This document shows, one piece after another, positions 34,635 to 42,529 of a stretch of 64,000 nucleotides of DNA. Below the pieces are notes generated by a model. It worked only from the letters and a program-made list of their open reading frames with translations. It had not been told where the DNA came from and did not search any database. Position 1 is the stretch's first letter. Every line of letters starts with the position of its first letter. A program made the position numbers and the translations under genes. The stretch comes from Xanthomonas citri pv. mangiferaeindicae (GTDB taxonomy: Bacteria; Pseudomonadota; Gammaproteobacteria; Xanthomonadales; Xanthomonadaceae), in assembly GCA_002240395.1 (NCBI GenBank), contig CP016836.1, positions 1,240,001 to 1,304,000 on the forward strand. Reading direction: 5' to 3'.

Positions 34635-35006
34635 TTACTGCTTACGAGCGATCGAGGAATTGCCCTCACCGATGCTCTTGATGATGGTCGAGATCGCGTC
34701 CATCAGCATCTTCATCTGCTGGCCCATCGCCTGCATCTCAGAGTTGAGCTGCGTCAGATTGCTGTCTTCCACAGCTTCGCCGTCATTGCGGGCCTTGGCT
34801 TCCTTGTTCATCTGCTGATCGATGCGCTTGGCCTGATCCACGATACCGTCACCCAGACGATCAGCCATCTTGCCCAGCATCGTGGCCAACGCCACCAACC
34901 AGCTGCCAGTAGCCGCCGACGAACCCTTGTTCACCGCCTCAGTGTCTTTCACCTGAGAGTTGAAGTGGTTCATCGTCAACGCGTAGGAAAATTCGATTCC
35001 GCTCAT
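34635..35006 (-). CDS. Needle/EspA-like T3SS filament candidate
   Basis: A 123-residue, all-helical, Met/Gln-rich protein without a signal peptide, in sequence of visibly lower GC than its neighbours. It has GSWLVALATMLGKMADRLGD in the middle and LTQLNSEMQAMGQQMKMLMD then SIGEGNSSIARKQ at the C terminus. The pattern G-S-W-x-x-A at the core and the RKQ end recall the SctF candidate at 42530-42865, so the two may be distant paralogues. EspA/SseB-type filament proteins share such a helical C terminus. ATG 35006 sits seven bases after GGAG; an ATG one codon before is equally possible. Confidence 0.5.
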   Translation of the reverse strand: MSGIEFSYALTMNHFNSQVKDTEAVNKGSSAATGSWLVALATMLGKMADRLGDGIVDQAKRIDQQMNKEAKARNDGEAVEDSNLTQLNSEMQAMGQQMKMLMDAISTIIKSIGEGNSSIARKQ

Positions 35007-35041
35007 CATCGTTCTCCAGTTTCACTATTGAAAAGAAAAAT

Positions 35042-35545
35042 TCACAGCGAGGGCTGATTCCGAAGCCAAGCAAGTGCGCTTTCCTCGCCATCGTGTCGGC
35101 AGCGACGCCCGAACTCCAGAGCGCGCTGTACGTTGTCCTGCTGCAGAGGGCGCATGGCTTCGTCAAGACGCCGGATGAGGTCGTTGGTCTCGTCCTCGGA
35201 TACGGCGCCGACCTTGTGCAACGCTTCGACGGCCTGAACCCATTCGCCACGCGGCGGCACCACCGGATCGCCATCCACATGCTCGGCGGCATGGTCGAGT
35301 GCCGCCTTCAATTCACTGCGCAGACCCGCCAAGTCCTCGCCTGCGCTCGCTTCTTGCGCATCGAACGATGCCATCAGCGATTCGACTAGTGCCTGACGGT
35401 CGGCGGTAGGCGCACTGGCAACCCGCGGGACCGCGACGCTGCGGTCGCGCAGCGCAAGTTGCGCGTTGTCCAGATCGTCCTGTGTGGGGTTGTTCTGCAC
35501 GTTAGATCCTCGATTGCAATTGCAGCCTTTCGGCCGATTGCCCAT
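35042..35545 (-). CDS. Small acidic protein, related to 35910-36212, unknown
   Basis: A 167-residue protein without signal peptide or TM. N-terminal half is low-complexity (NCNRGSNVQNNPTQDD). The C-terminal half (WVQAVEALHKVGAVSEDETN onward, then LIRRLDEAMRPLQQDN) is helical and aligns with the whole of the 100-residue protein at 35910-36212. Acidity and small size would suit a T3SS chaperone or export-control factor. A 16-bp CTAGGT-N4-CCCTAG palindrome lies about 37 bases upstream of its ATG. No named family is recognised. Confidence 0.6.
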   Translation of the reverse strand: MGNRPKGCNCNRGSNVQNNPTQDDLDNAQLALRDRSVAVPRVASAPTADRQALVESLMASFDAQEASAGEDLAGLRSELKAALDHAAEHVDGDPVVPPRGEWVQAVEALHKVGAVSEDETNDLIRRLDEAMRPLQQDNVQRALEFGRRCRHDGEESALAWLRNQPSL

Positions 35546-35581
35546 GGATTGGATCCTAACCGTCGCCGCGAAGGAGGAAAG

Positions 35582-35597
35582 CTAGGTCGAACCCTAG
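35582..35597. promoter_or_regulatory. CTAGGT-N4-CCCTAG palindrome, candidate T3SS operator
   Basis: The plus strand reads CTAGGTCGAACCCTAG, a 6-4-6 inverted repeat with one mismatch. It is 37 bases upstream of the acidic-protein ATG (35545). Two other copies are at 36587 and 54061. Close placement to the start suggests an activator or repressor near the promoter. Confidence 0.55.
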
Positions 35598-35861
35598 GAC
35601 GCCTGTCCGGCGCATTGGAAGCGTTCAGCCTCGACGCCTCGCCGGCTAGGTCTTCCTACCGCATGCGTCGTAAATCCGTGTCAACGCTCTGCGCGGTTAC
35701 CGGCATCGCATCAATCGCCGCGTTGCGTGCCATTGGGCTGGCGTGGACGAACGTGCCTGCAGTTGGATCGGTGCTGGTGAGCGGGTGGAGCGAACTGATT
35801 AAACGAAAGGGCGCATGACGCTGTCGTCACGATGGCCGACCAGCCACGCCGACGGCAAATA

Positions 35862-35891
35862 CCATACCGGGGCCTGTTGGCCCCGGTATGG
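35862..35891 (-). terminator. Strong hairpin downstream of 35910-36212
   Basis: A perfect 13-bp stem CCATACCGGGGCC / GGCCCCGGTATGG with a TGTT loop, beginning 18 bases beyond the stop codon of the minus-strand gene at 35910. A short AT-rich run follows on the minus strand but no long T tract, so termination is plausible though not certain. Confidence 0.65.
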
Positions 35892-35909
35892 ATCGCACAT
35901 CGGAAGGCA

Positions 35910-36212
35910 TCAAGGCCCGACTTCGATGGTACTCAGCGAGTTGACCATGCGCCTGGCATCGGCGCCTTCCCGCTCGCCCATTTCGCGAGCCTGTGCCCCC
36001 AGCCAGGCATCAGCGGCCTCCCGGCCTTCGCTCTCAGCGCGCCGCTCGTACTCGGGCACGAGCGCCTTGAGCTCCTGCTGGACGACGTCGAGACGCTCGT
36101 CCATATGCCGGATCAGCACGGTCTCGTCGTCGGCAGAGATCGCGCCTTGTTCACGCAATTGCGCGAGGCCGTCGATCCATGCCTGGCGCTGGGCCTGCTG
36201 GTCGTACTGCAT
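35910..36212 (-). CDS. Small charged helical protein, T3SS chaperone-like candidate
   Basis: A 100-residue, highly charged, helical protein without export signal. Its WIDGLAQLREQGAISADDET and VLIRHMDERLDVVQQELKAL match the C-terminal half of the acidic protein at 35042-35545. It starts three bases after the stop of the glycine-rich protein gene upstream, so the two are cotranscribed; a chaperone-cargo relationship is a reasonable guess. No known chaperone family is recognisable from sequence alone. Confidence 0.6.
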   Translation of the reverse strand: MQYDQQAQRQAWIDGLAQLREQGAISADDETVLIRHMDERLDVVQQELKALVPEYERRAESEGREAADAWLGAQAREMGEREGADARRMVNSLSTIEVGP

Positions 36213-36215
36213 GGG

Positions 36216-36440
36216 TCAGTTGCCCACGCCGAAGTTGAAGCTGAAGCCGCCCTTGAAGCCGTCGCTGACGGCGTCCTGCGCCGACTGCGGCAGACCCATC
36301 GACGAGAACAGGCTGTCGAATGCGCTGCTGAACACCTGGCCGATCAGATCGCCCAGCATGTTGCCGAGAATGCCGCCCAGCGGGCCGCCCAGCGCAGTAC
36401 CGATGACGGAACCGATGGCGTCGGAAATGGCACCTGACAT
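36216..36440 (-). CDS. Glycine-zipper small hydrophobic protein
   Basis: A 74-residue protein with repeated small-residue spacing: SVIGTALGGPLGGILGNMLG is a glycine-zipper helix, continued by DLIGQVFSSAFDSLF. The C terminus GGFSFNFGVGN resembles an amphipathic tail. It has an AAGGAG ribosome binding site at ATG 36440; the frame upstream to 36632 is unsupported. Glycine-zipper peptides often insert into membranes, as some T3SS translocators and harpins do; that role is inferred only from its place beside the T3SS. A perfect CTAGGG palindrome lies about 147 bases upstream. Confidence 0.7.
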   Translation of the reverse strand: MSGAISDAIGSVIGTALGGPLGGILGNMLGDLIGQVFSSAFDSLFSSMGLPQSAQDAVSDGFKGGFSFNFGVGN

Positions 36441-36586
36441 GATGTGTCTCCTTATCGATTGATGATGATGACTGAGAGGTACAACGAAAATCGTGCGCGT
36501 CGGGGCTGGTGGAGCGGTGGGCCGATCGCGGCTGCAGGGCAAGTCTGCGCCGGCATCAAACACCGCGCATCTGGGACGTACCCCAT

Positions 36587-36602
36587 CTAGGGTCCGCCCT
36601 AG
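36587..36602. promoter_or_regulatory. Perfect CTAGGG-N4-CCCTAG palindrome, candidate T3SS operator
   Basis: CTAGGG-TCCG-CCCTAG is a perfect 6-4-6 inverted repeat in the divergent gap between the glycine-zipper gene (minus) and the acetyltransferase gene (plus). It is the best of three copies of this site type, and all three lie in gaps next to T3SS genes. Confidence 0.65.
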
Positions 36603-36669
36603 TTCACGCCCCAGGCGTGACAGTTGCCCCATTTAAGTCCGGCGCATTCGCGCTATAACGGCGACCACG

Positions 36670-37353
36670 ATGTCCGCTCACGACCCACACGCCGCGCCCC
36701 CGCCCGAAGAGGCGCTGCCGCAGTTCTCCAAGGCGGATCTGCCGGCCAATGGCCGCGACTATCCCGCTGAGGTGCAGCTGCGCAGCCGCCGCATGCAGCT
36801 GCGCGGCTTCGCGTTCCGGCACGTGCTCGAACTGCTGCAGCTCGGCCGCGAGGAGCGAGTGACGCGCCTGCTGCTCGACAATCGCCTCGACTCCCTCGAC
36901 AACGCGATGGGGTTGGTGGTGTGGGCCAACCGCATCTATCGCGAGCGTCCGGGCTTGGGCCTGTGGCGCGCCGGCGATCGCTGCGACCGGTTCATCGGCA
37001 TGTTCTCGCTGGTGCCGCTGGGCACCACGCGCGATGTCTCGATCGGGGTGCGTCTGTTGCCGTCGGCGTGGGGACGCGGCTATGCGATCGAAGGTGGCGC
37101 GGCTCTGTGTGCGCATGCGTTCGACGGACTGGGGCTCGAGGACCTGGTGGCGCACTGCGCACCGGATAATCGGTCGGTGCCGCCGCTGTTGCTGCGGCTG
37201 GGCTTCGAGGAAATCGATCCCGGCATGCACTTCGGCAAGCCGGCGCGCCGGTTTCGCTTGCGGCGCGAGGACTGGCGCGGCCTGCGTCCGCGTCGGGAGG
37301 GCGTGGCCCCAAACGCGCAGCGCGACACGTCGGCGCAGCCTCCGGCGCTGTGA
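36670..37353 (+). CDS. GNAT-family N-acetyltransferase
   Basis: A 227-residue protein with a RimJ/RimL-like GNAT fold: IGVRLLPSAWGRGYAIEGGA carries the acetyl-CoA pyrophosphate loop and LGLEDLVAHCAPDNRSVPPL the following strand-helix. The first 60 residues are Pro-rich and unusual for the family. It lies between two blocks of T3SS genes, divergent from the glycine-zipper gene, and convergent with sctP. A role in the T3SS (as a modifying effector or in self-modification) is possible, but an ordinary N-acetyltransferase is equally likely. Confidence 0.8.
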   Translation: MSAHDPHAAPPPEEALPQFSKADLPANGRDYPAEVQLRSRRMQLRGFAFRHVLELLQLGREERVTRLLLDNRLDSLDNAMGLVVWANRIYRERPGLGLWRAGDRCDRFIGMFSLVPLGTTRDVSIGVRLLPSAWGRGYAIEGGAALCAHAFDGLGLEDLVAHCAPDNRSVPPLLLRLGFEEIDPGMHFGKPARRFRLRREDWRGLRPRREGVAPNAQRDTSAQPPAL

Positions 37354-37398
37354 TCGGCGCAGAAGCGGCCCGCCTGAGGGCAGGCCAATGGCGCGCGG

Positions 37399-38109
37399 TC
37401 AGCCGTGGAAGTGCGGGTCGATCGTCAGCGTGCCGAGATTGCGCTCGGCGAAGCGGCGGGCCAGCTGCGGCCCGGCTTCGCGGATGGCGTCGAAGCTCTC
37501 ACGCGAGCGGCTGTCGGCGCGCAGCACCCAACCCTCGCCCTCCCGCGTGAGCAGCAGATCGGTGCCCGGGAGCGTGGCATCGGACATGCGCAACAGCACC
37601 TGGCCGTCGCCGCCGGACTGGCGCGCATCGTGGACCGCGAGCTGGCGGACGTGCCGTTCCATCATGTCGAGCAGTTGCCCCGGATCGGCGGGCACTGGGG
37701 CCGCGGAAGGCTGCGGCGCCGCGGCGCCGTCGCGCAGCGCCATGTGCACCTGCAGCATCGCCGCCGATTCGGCCGGCATGGGCTGCGACGACAGCCCGGA
37801 CTCGTGCTGTTGCCGGAGCGTGCGCGCATCGAGCACCTCGGCCACCGACTGGCCGGTCTTTGCCGCTTCCTGGCGACTGGCCTGTTCGGCCAGCAGCATC
37901 TCGTCGGACTGGCCCTCGCCGGTCTGCATCGGGACCTGCTCGAGCCCCACATTGCCGCCCTTGGCCTGCTGCATCAGCGAGCGGAACTGGTCGACCTGCT
38001 CGCGCGGCGCGACGTCGCGCGGGTCGGCCTTGGCCTGGCGATCGACCTGACGGTTGCGCGCCGACTGGTCCGGGGGCCGGGGGGTCGAATCGTTGCGTTG
38101 AATCGTCAT
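37399..38109 (-). CDS. sctP: T3SS needle-length/substrate-switch protein SctP-like
   Basis: A 236-residue protein. N-terminal half is charged, Gln-rich and disordered. The C-terminal 75 residues, with LLRMSDATLPGTDLLLTREG and DAIREAGPQLARRFAERNLG, match the folded domain of HpaP/FliK-type substrate-switch proteins. It would time the switch from early to late substrates through SctU. It is the last gene of the minus-strand T3SS block, after sctO, the usual place. AGGAG precedes ATG 38109. Confidence 0.75.
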   Translation of the reverse strand: MTIQRNDSTPRPPDQSARNRQVDRQAKADPRDVAPREQVDQFRSLMQQAKGGNVGLEQVPMQTGEGQSDEMLLAEQASRQEAAKTGQSVAEVLDARTLRQQHESGLSSQPMPAESAAMLQVHMALRDGAAAPQPSAAPVPADPGQLLDMMERHVRQLAVHDARQSGGDGQVLLRMSDATLPGTDLLLTREGEGWVLRADSRSRESFDAIREAGPQLARRFAERNLGTLTIDPHFHG

Positions 38110-38129
38110 CGTCGTCTCCTACGGTTTGG

Positions 38130-38612
38130 CTAGCGGCGCGCCAGATGGCGCGCCTGCATCAGATCTTCGGCGGTGGCCTCTTCCTGGCGTGCCTGCAACC
38201 CGCGTTGTTCTCCGCGCCACACATCGCGCCGCTTCTCCAGCGCATCCTCGCGGGCCTTGGCGCGGAAAAACGCATCGCGCGCGGCCTGCAGGGCCTGCTC
38301 GGCCTCGCGCACCGCGTCCTGGGCCTTGGCCAGGCGCGCCTGGGCGCCGACGATCTGCTCGCCGATCAGTTCGATATAGAGCTCGCGCTGGCTCAGCGCC
38401 GCCGGCCATGGCACGCCGGCTGGCGGCGGGTCGAGCAGACGCGCGCGATGCTGCGCGCGCGAGGCACGCAGTTCGTCGATCTCGCCCTCGATCCGCTGGC
38501 AGACGTCCTGGCATTGCTGCAGTGCGCGCTGGCGGTCCAGCACCACACGCCGCGCCGCCTCGGTGCGATGCGCACGCAATTGCAGCAGCGTCTGCAGCGG
38601 ATAACGTTTCAT
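38130..38612 (-). CDS. sctO: T3SS stalk protein SctO (YscO/FliJ-like)
   Basis: A 160-residue protein made almost entirely of an antiparallel coiled coil, with LQTLLQLRAHRTEAARRVVL at the start and AQDAVREAEQALQAARDAF near the end, as in YscO/FliJ. It forms the central stalk within the ATPase ring and contacts SctV. It overlaps sctN by four bases. Sequence conservation is low in this family, and identity rests on shape, size and position. Confidence 0.82.
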   Translation of the reverse strand: MKRYPLQTLLQLRAHRTEAARRVVLDRQRALQQCQDVCQRIEGEIDELRASRAQHRARLLDPPPAGVPWPAALSQRELYIELIGEQIVGAQARLAKAQDAVREAEQALQAARDAFFRAKAREDALEKRRDVWRGEQRGLQARQEEATAEDLMQARHLARR

Positions 38613-39967
38613 GCGAACAACTTCCGCAAGGCCGCCGACGAAGTGTCGAACGGCACCAGTTCTTGTTCGGACTGTTGCAGCAGCGCGCGAATCGCACCGA
38701 TCTTCTCGATCGCCAGATCGGCGTCGGGATCGGTGCCGCGCTTGTACTCACCCAGCTGCACCAGCAGCTCGATGTCCTGGTGCTTGGCCAGCAGTTTGCG
38801 CAACTGCCCGGCCGCGCGCAGATGCGGCTGCTCGACGACCCTGGGCATCGTGCGGCTGAGACTGGTGAGCACGTCGATCGCCGGATAATGGTAGGCAGCG
38901 GCGAGCTTGCGCGAGAGCACGATGTGGCCGTCGAGGATCGAGCGCACTTCCTCGACGATCGGGTCGCCGCCATCCTCATCCTCGGCCAGCACGGTGTAGA
39001 ACGCGGTGATCGAGCCCTTGTCGTTGTTGCCCGCACGCTCGAACAGCTTCGGCAGCTCGCTGAACACCGAGGGAGGAAAGCCGCGCCGGGCCGGCGGTTC
39101 GCCAACCGCCAGGCCGACATCGCGCAGCGCGCGCGCAAAGCGGGTGACCGAATCGACCAGCAACAGCACGCGCTTGCCTTGGTCGCGGAAATACTCAGCA
39201 ACCGCGGTGCCGACCCACGCGGCGCGACTGCGCTCCAGCGCAGGCCGATCGGACGTGGCGACGACGATGACCGATTTGGCCAGGCCGGCCGCGCCGAGAT
39301 TGTCGTTGATGAACTCGTTGACCTCGCGGCCGCGCTCGCCGACCAGCACGACCACGTTGACGTCGGCGTCGCCGCCCCGGGCAAGCATGCCCAGCAGCGT
39401 GCTCTTGCCGCCGCCGGCTACGGCGAAGATGCCGATGCGCTGGCCTTCGCCGGCGGTCATGACGGTATCGATGGCACGCACGCCGGTCGAGAACGGGCGC
39501 TCGATCAGCGCCCGGCGCAACGGATTGGGCGAGGCAGCGTAGATCGGTGCATCGACCGTTGGACCGATCGGTCCCAGGTCGTCGATTGGCGTGCCGTGGG
39601 CATCGAGAATGCGCCCGAGCAAGCCGTCGCCGACCGGCACCGACGCCTGACGGCCGGAGGCATAGACCTCCGTCGTTGCCGCGATTCCGTCGAGCGGACC
39701 CAGCGGGGTCAGCACGGTGTGCTGGCGCGACACGCCGACGACCTCGGCTGCCAGCTCGAAGCGGTTGTCGCCCGGATTGCGCAGATGGCACAGCTCGCCG
39801 ATCGCCGCGCGCAGACCCGTCGCCTTGATCAGCGTGCCATAGGCCTCGCTGACCCGGCCCACGCGCTCGATCGCCTGGACCTTGCCCAGCGCGTGCAGCA
39901 GCGGGTCGTGCGCGGGCGCCGGTGCGCCGACGGCATCGAGTGCCGACAGGGCGAGATCGGCGGTCAT
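38609..39967 (-). CDS. sctN: T3SS ATPase SctN
   Basis: A 452-residue F1-beta-like ATPase that unfolds substrates and releases chaperones. The P-loop VAGGGKSTLL is at about 183-192, Walker B is VLLLVDSVTRFA at about 260, and GERGREVNEF precedes it. FSELPKLFERAGN and AYHYPAIDVLTSLSR are typical of SctN/FliI. Start ATG 39967 overlaps sctL by four bases. It is assigned to the injectisome, not flagellum, by its neighbours SctD, SctJ and SctK. Confidence 0.95.
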   Translation of the reverse strand: MTADLALSALDAVGAPAPAHDPLLHALGKVQAIERVGRVSEAYGTLIKATGLRAAIGELCHLRNPGDNRFELAAEVVGVSRQHTVLTPLGPLDGIAATTEVYASGRQASVPVGDGLLGRILDAHGTPIDDLGPIGPTVDAPIYAASPNPLRRALIERPFSTGVRAIDTVMTAGEGQRIGIFAVAGGGKSTLLGMLARGGDADVNVVVLVGERGREVNEFINDNLGAAGLAKSVIVVATSDRPALERSRAAWVGTAVAEYFRDQGKRVLLLVDSVTRFARALRDVGLAVGEPPARRGFPPSVFSELPKLFERAGNNDKGSITAFYTVLAEDEDGGDPIVEEVRSILDGHIVLSRKLAAAYHYPAIDVLTSLSRTMPRVVEQPHLRAAGQLRKLLAKHQDIELLVQLGEYKRGTDPDADLAIEKIGAIRALLQQSEQELVPFDTSSAALRKLFA

Positions 39968-40629
39968 GGCGCGGCCACGTGCGCGCTCGCCTGCGCCAAC
40001 GCGGCGCGGATCGCCTCGATCTGCTGGCTGACGCCGGCGCGGACTTCGCCGGCCTCCGAGACCACGATGCAGCTCAAGGGGTCGAGACTTTCGTCGTCGA
40101 CCAGTTCGATCAGACCGACACCCGGATGCGCCTGGCGCACCGCGCCCAGACCTTCGGCGACACGCTCGCGCGCGGAGGGGTGGACGCGGATCATCAGGAA
40201 CTGCTCGGCCTGCGCCGACTCGACCGCCTGCATCACTAGGGTGGGCACGACGGCAGCAGCATCGAAGCCGGGCGCCAGCCGCTGCACGATCGCACACGCG
40301 AGATCGCCGATCCGGCCTGAAGCCTCGGCCAACACGCGCGCGCGACGCTCGTTGAGCGAGGCGAGTTGCTCGGTCATCTGTTGCTTGGCCCGTTCCAGCC
40401 CTTCGGCAAACCCCTCTGCATAGCCCTGCTCACGCGCCTTCTGGACCTCCGCGCCCGCTTCGTCGTAGAGGGCGTTGACACGTTCGAGCAGCGCATCGAG
40501 TTCACCCAGCGACCGCCACTCCGCGGCGCGGACGATCGGCCCCGCGACGCCGCGCTGGAACTGGCGGCGCTCGAAGACAGCGGCGCTGCCTTCGGATCGG
40601 TGGCGTTGGGGAGAAGCGGCGGTCGACAT
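39964..40629 (-). CDS. sctL: T3SS stator protein SctL
   Basis: A 221-residue FliH/YscL-family protein. The central helix EQGYAEGFAEGLERAKQQM is typical, and the C-terminal domain (VPTLVMQAVESAQAEQFLMI through SCIVVSEAGEVRAG) binds the ATPase. It links the SctN hexamer to SctQ pods. Start ATG 40629 gives the normal family length. It is translationally coupled to sctN. Confidence 0.88.
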   Translation of the reverse strand: MSTAASPQRHRSEGSAAVFERRQFQRGVAGPIVRAAEWRSLGELDALLERVNALYDEAGAEVQKAREQGYAEGFAEGLERAKQQMTEQLASLNERRARVLAEASGRIGDLACAIVQRLAPGFDAAAVVPTLVMQAVESAQAEQFLMIRVHPSARERVAEGLGAVRQAHPGVGLIELVDDESLDPLSCIVVSEAGEVRAGVSQQIEAIRAALAQASAHVAAP

Positions 40630-40660
40630 ACGCGTTCGAAACTCCGGTGATCCGCGCCGC

Positions 40661-41281
40661 TCAGGCGGCGACGGCGCGGTTCTGATGATGGGTCTGTACC
40701 ACGAGCACGGGTTTCTCGGGCAAGTGTGCAGGCGGCAGCGCCTCGGGCGCTTCGAGCAAGCGCGCCCACTGTGCGAGCGCCGGATCGCGATGGCTGGCCC
40801 AGGCCTGGAGTTCGGCCCGGCCCTGAATTGCGAAGGTCCGCAGCAGTGTCGTCGTGCCATCGTGCGCGGACAGCGCGTGGCGCAGGGCATCGGCAAGTCG
40901 CGTGTGGACATCCGGCTCGACCTTCGCATCCCAGACACTGCGATCGAGCGCGAGCAGATAGCTGCTGCCAAGCGTCGACTTGAGCCGGCGCACCGGCTCG
41001 CGTCCGATCTCTGCACGGATCGCGGGTGCGTAGGCGAGTACGCCCAGATCGCGATGCAGCGCGTCCAGACGAACACGGCTCCAGCGCGCGATCAGCGCGC
41101 CGGGGCCGTCGGGCGAAGGCGTCAGCAGATGCGAGGCCGGCCCGGCCGCGAGCGCGGTGGCCAACAGGCGACGCCCCAATGCACTGTCACAGGCGCGACA
41201 CAGCAGGGCGGGATCGAGCCCGCCATCGCCGGCCCCGTGCCAGGCCGGATGCACCTCGGCCAGCAGCGCCCGCAGCGACAC
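40661..41281 (-). CDS. sctK: T3SS sorting-platform protein SctK (GTG start)
   Basis: A 206-residue helical protein in the SctK/OrgA/YscK position between sctJ and sctL. It has LRALLAEVHPAWHG at the start and LKSTLGSSYLLALDRSVWDA in the middle. SctK joins SctD's cytosolic ring to SctQ. The GTG start at 41281 lies two bases after the sctJ stop. Identity is by size, position and weak resemblance, as SctK is poorly conserved. A flagellum has no SctK, which supports an injectisome. Confidence 0.75.
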   Translation of the reverse strand: MSLRALLAEVHPAWHGAGDGGLDPALLCRACDSALGRRLLATALAAGPASHLLTPSPDGPGALIARWSRVRLDALHRDLGVLAYAPAIRAEIGREPVRRLKSTLGSSYLLALDRSVWDAKVEPDVHTRLADALRHALSAHDGTTTLLRTFAIQGRAELQAWASHRDPALAQWARLLEAPEALPPAHLPEKPVLVVQTHHQNRAVAA

Positions 41282-41283
41282 GG

Positions 41284-42063
41284 TCAGCCCTGCCAGCGCT
41301 TCGGTGCGGGCTCAGCAGGCGCGGCATGACGCCCTCGCAGGCGGCTGCCGAAGGCGAGCAGCAGTGCGATGATCACGACCACCGCGGCCGCGATGCCGAT
41401 CGCCAGCGGACTCACCGCCGACAGCGCCATCGCAGTGCCACCGCTCTGTCCGGCCTCCGGCGGCGCCGGCATCGCCACGAACTTGACCGAGACCTGATTG
41501 ATGTCGGTCAGCCCTTCGACGCCGTCCTTGACCACGATCTTGATGTCGGCCTCGCGGTCGCGGACGCTGGCACCGGGCTGCTCGAAGATCCACACCGCCG
41601 CCGACGTCTTGCCGGTCGAGCCACCGAGCGGATCGCGCTCGGGCAGCGCGATGTGCACGCGGGCGTTGGCCACACCCGGCAACATGCTCAGCGTGTGCGA
41701 GATCTCCTGCTGCAGGCCGTGGATGTAGCGGCCGCGTTCGTCGGTGGCCGACGACGCAAAGCCTTCCTTTTTGAAGATGTCGCCGAGGTTCTGATAGTGC
41801 TGCCGCGGCAGGCCGCGGGCCTCCAGCACCGCCATCGCCTGCGGGATATCACTCTCGGCTACGACGACGTCCCAACCGACCTTGGTCGCCGAGGGCTTCT
41901 TCTTGGCCTGGATGCCCGAGCCGATCAACGCGCCCATCATCTCGTTGGCCTGCCGCTCCTCGAGCGCGCTGTACAACGGGCTGCCACCGCAGCCGGCGAG
42001 CACCAAGCACGCCAGCAGCACGACCAGCCAGCCCGACCATCGATTACGGTTGGAAAGACGCAT
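41284..42063 (-). CDS. sctJ: T3SS inner-ring lipoprotein SctJ
   Basis: A 259-residue lipoprotein with lipobox VLAGC at Cys25, then PLYSALEERQANEMMGALIG, the ring-building motif region, HTLSMLPGVANARVHIALPE, and a C-terminal TM helix (about 215-240). It forms the 24-mer inner-membrane ring with SctD. ATG 42063 after GAGG is preferred to the GTG at 42072. Fourteen bases separate it from sctI. Confidence 0.95.
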   Translation of the reverse strand: MRLSNRNRWSGWLVVLLACLVLAGCGGSPLYSALEERQANEMMGALIGSGIQAKKKPSATKVGWDVVVAESDIPQAMAVLEARGLPRQHYQNLGDIFKKEGFASSATDERGRYIHGLQQEISHTLSMLPGVANARVHIALPERDPLGGSTGKTSAAVWIFEQPGASVRDREADIKIVVKDGVEGLTDINQVSVKFVAMPAPPEAGQSGGTAMALSAVSPLAIGIAAAVVVIIALLLAFGSRLRGRHAAPAEPAPKRWQG

Positions 42064-42076
42064 CCACGTCACCTCG

Positions 42077-42496
42077 TCAGGACTGCTGGCGGAACAGCTG
42101 CTGGATGCCGTCGGACGTGCGGTTGGCGACGTTCGATGTCATTTCGCACTGGAACAGGAAGTGGTGCGACTTCATCGTCATCTCGATGACCTGGCCAGGC
42201 GTCAGTTCCCCGGTGTTCTGGGTCATGGTCTTGGCCAGCGAGTTGATGCTCTCGGCACCACCGTTGAGGTTGTCGACCGCCGACATCAGCATCCGCATGC
42301 CCTCCGAGGGCTCGGACGCGCCGACGCTGGCGACGTCGGGCGTCGCGTTGGCGGCCGATGGACTGCCACCGGCACGATTCATCGCCTCGGCGAATTGGTT
42401 GACTTCATAGGCATCGGCGACGGGTTGTCCACCGCCCGGTGCCCCTGCCCCCTGTGCCGCGGGCTCGATGCCGACGGCCTGGATTGCGTCCACCAT
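42077..42496 (-). CDS. sctI: T3SS inner-rod protein SctI
   Basis: A 139-residue protein with a disordered Ala/Gly-rich first half and a C-terminal rod domain: LTPGQVIEMTMKSHHFLFQC then EMTSNVANRTSDGIQQLFRQ, the classic SctI/EscI ending. It forms the rod that joins SctR/S/T to the needle. It lies between the needle candidate and sctJ, the same as prgJ in SPI-1. AAGGAG precedes ATG 42496. Confidence 0.88.
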   Translation of the reverse strand: MVDAIQAVGIEPAAQGAGAPGGGQPVADAYEVNQFAEAMNRAGGSPSAANATPDVASVGASEPSEGMRMLMSAVDNLNGGAESINSLAKTMTQNTGELTPGQVIEMTMKSHHFLFQCEMTSNVANRTSDGIQQLFRQQS

Positions 42497-42529
42497 GATG
42501 ATCTCCTTAGAACGATTGGCGCGTGCCGC

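Larger units (their letters stand above)
35546..35909. other. Gene-free 364-base interval
   Basis: I see no convincing gene here. It holds the promoter-side palindrome of the acidic-protein gene (35582-35597), a TAGG-TCTT-CCTA inverted repeat at about 35647-35658, and a strong hairpin at 35862-35891 after the next gene. The open frames across it have no codon bias of the local type. Confidence 0.7.
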
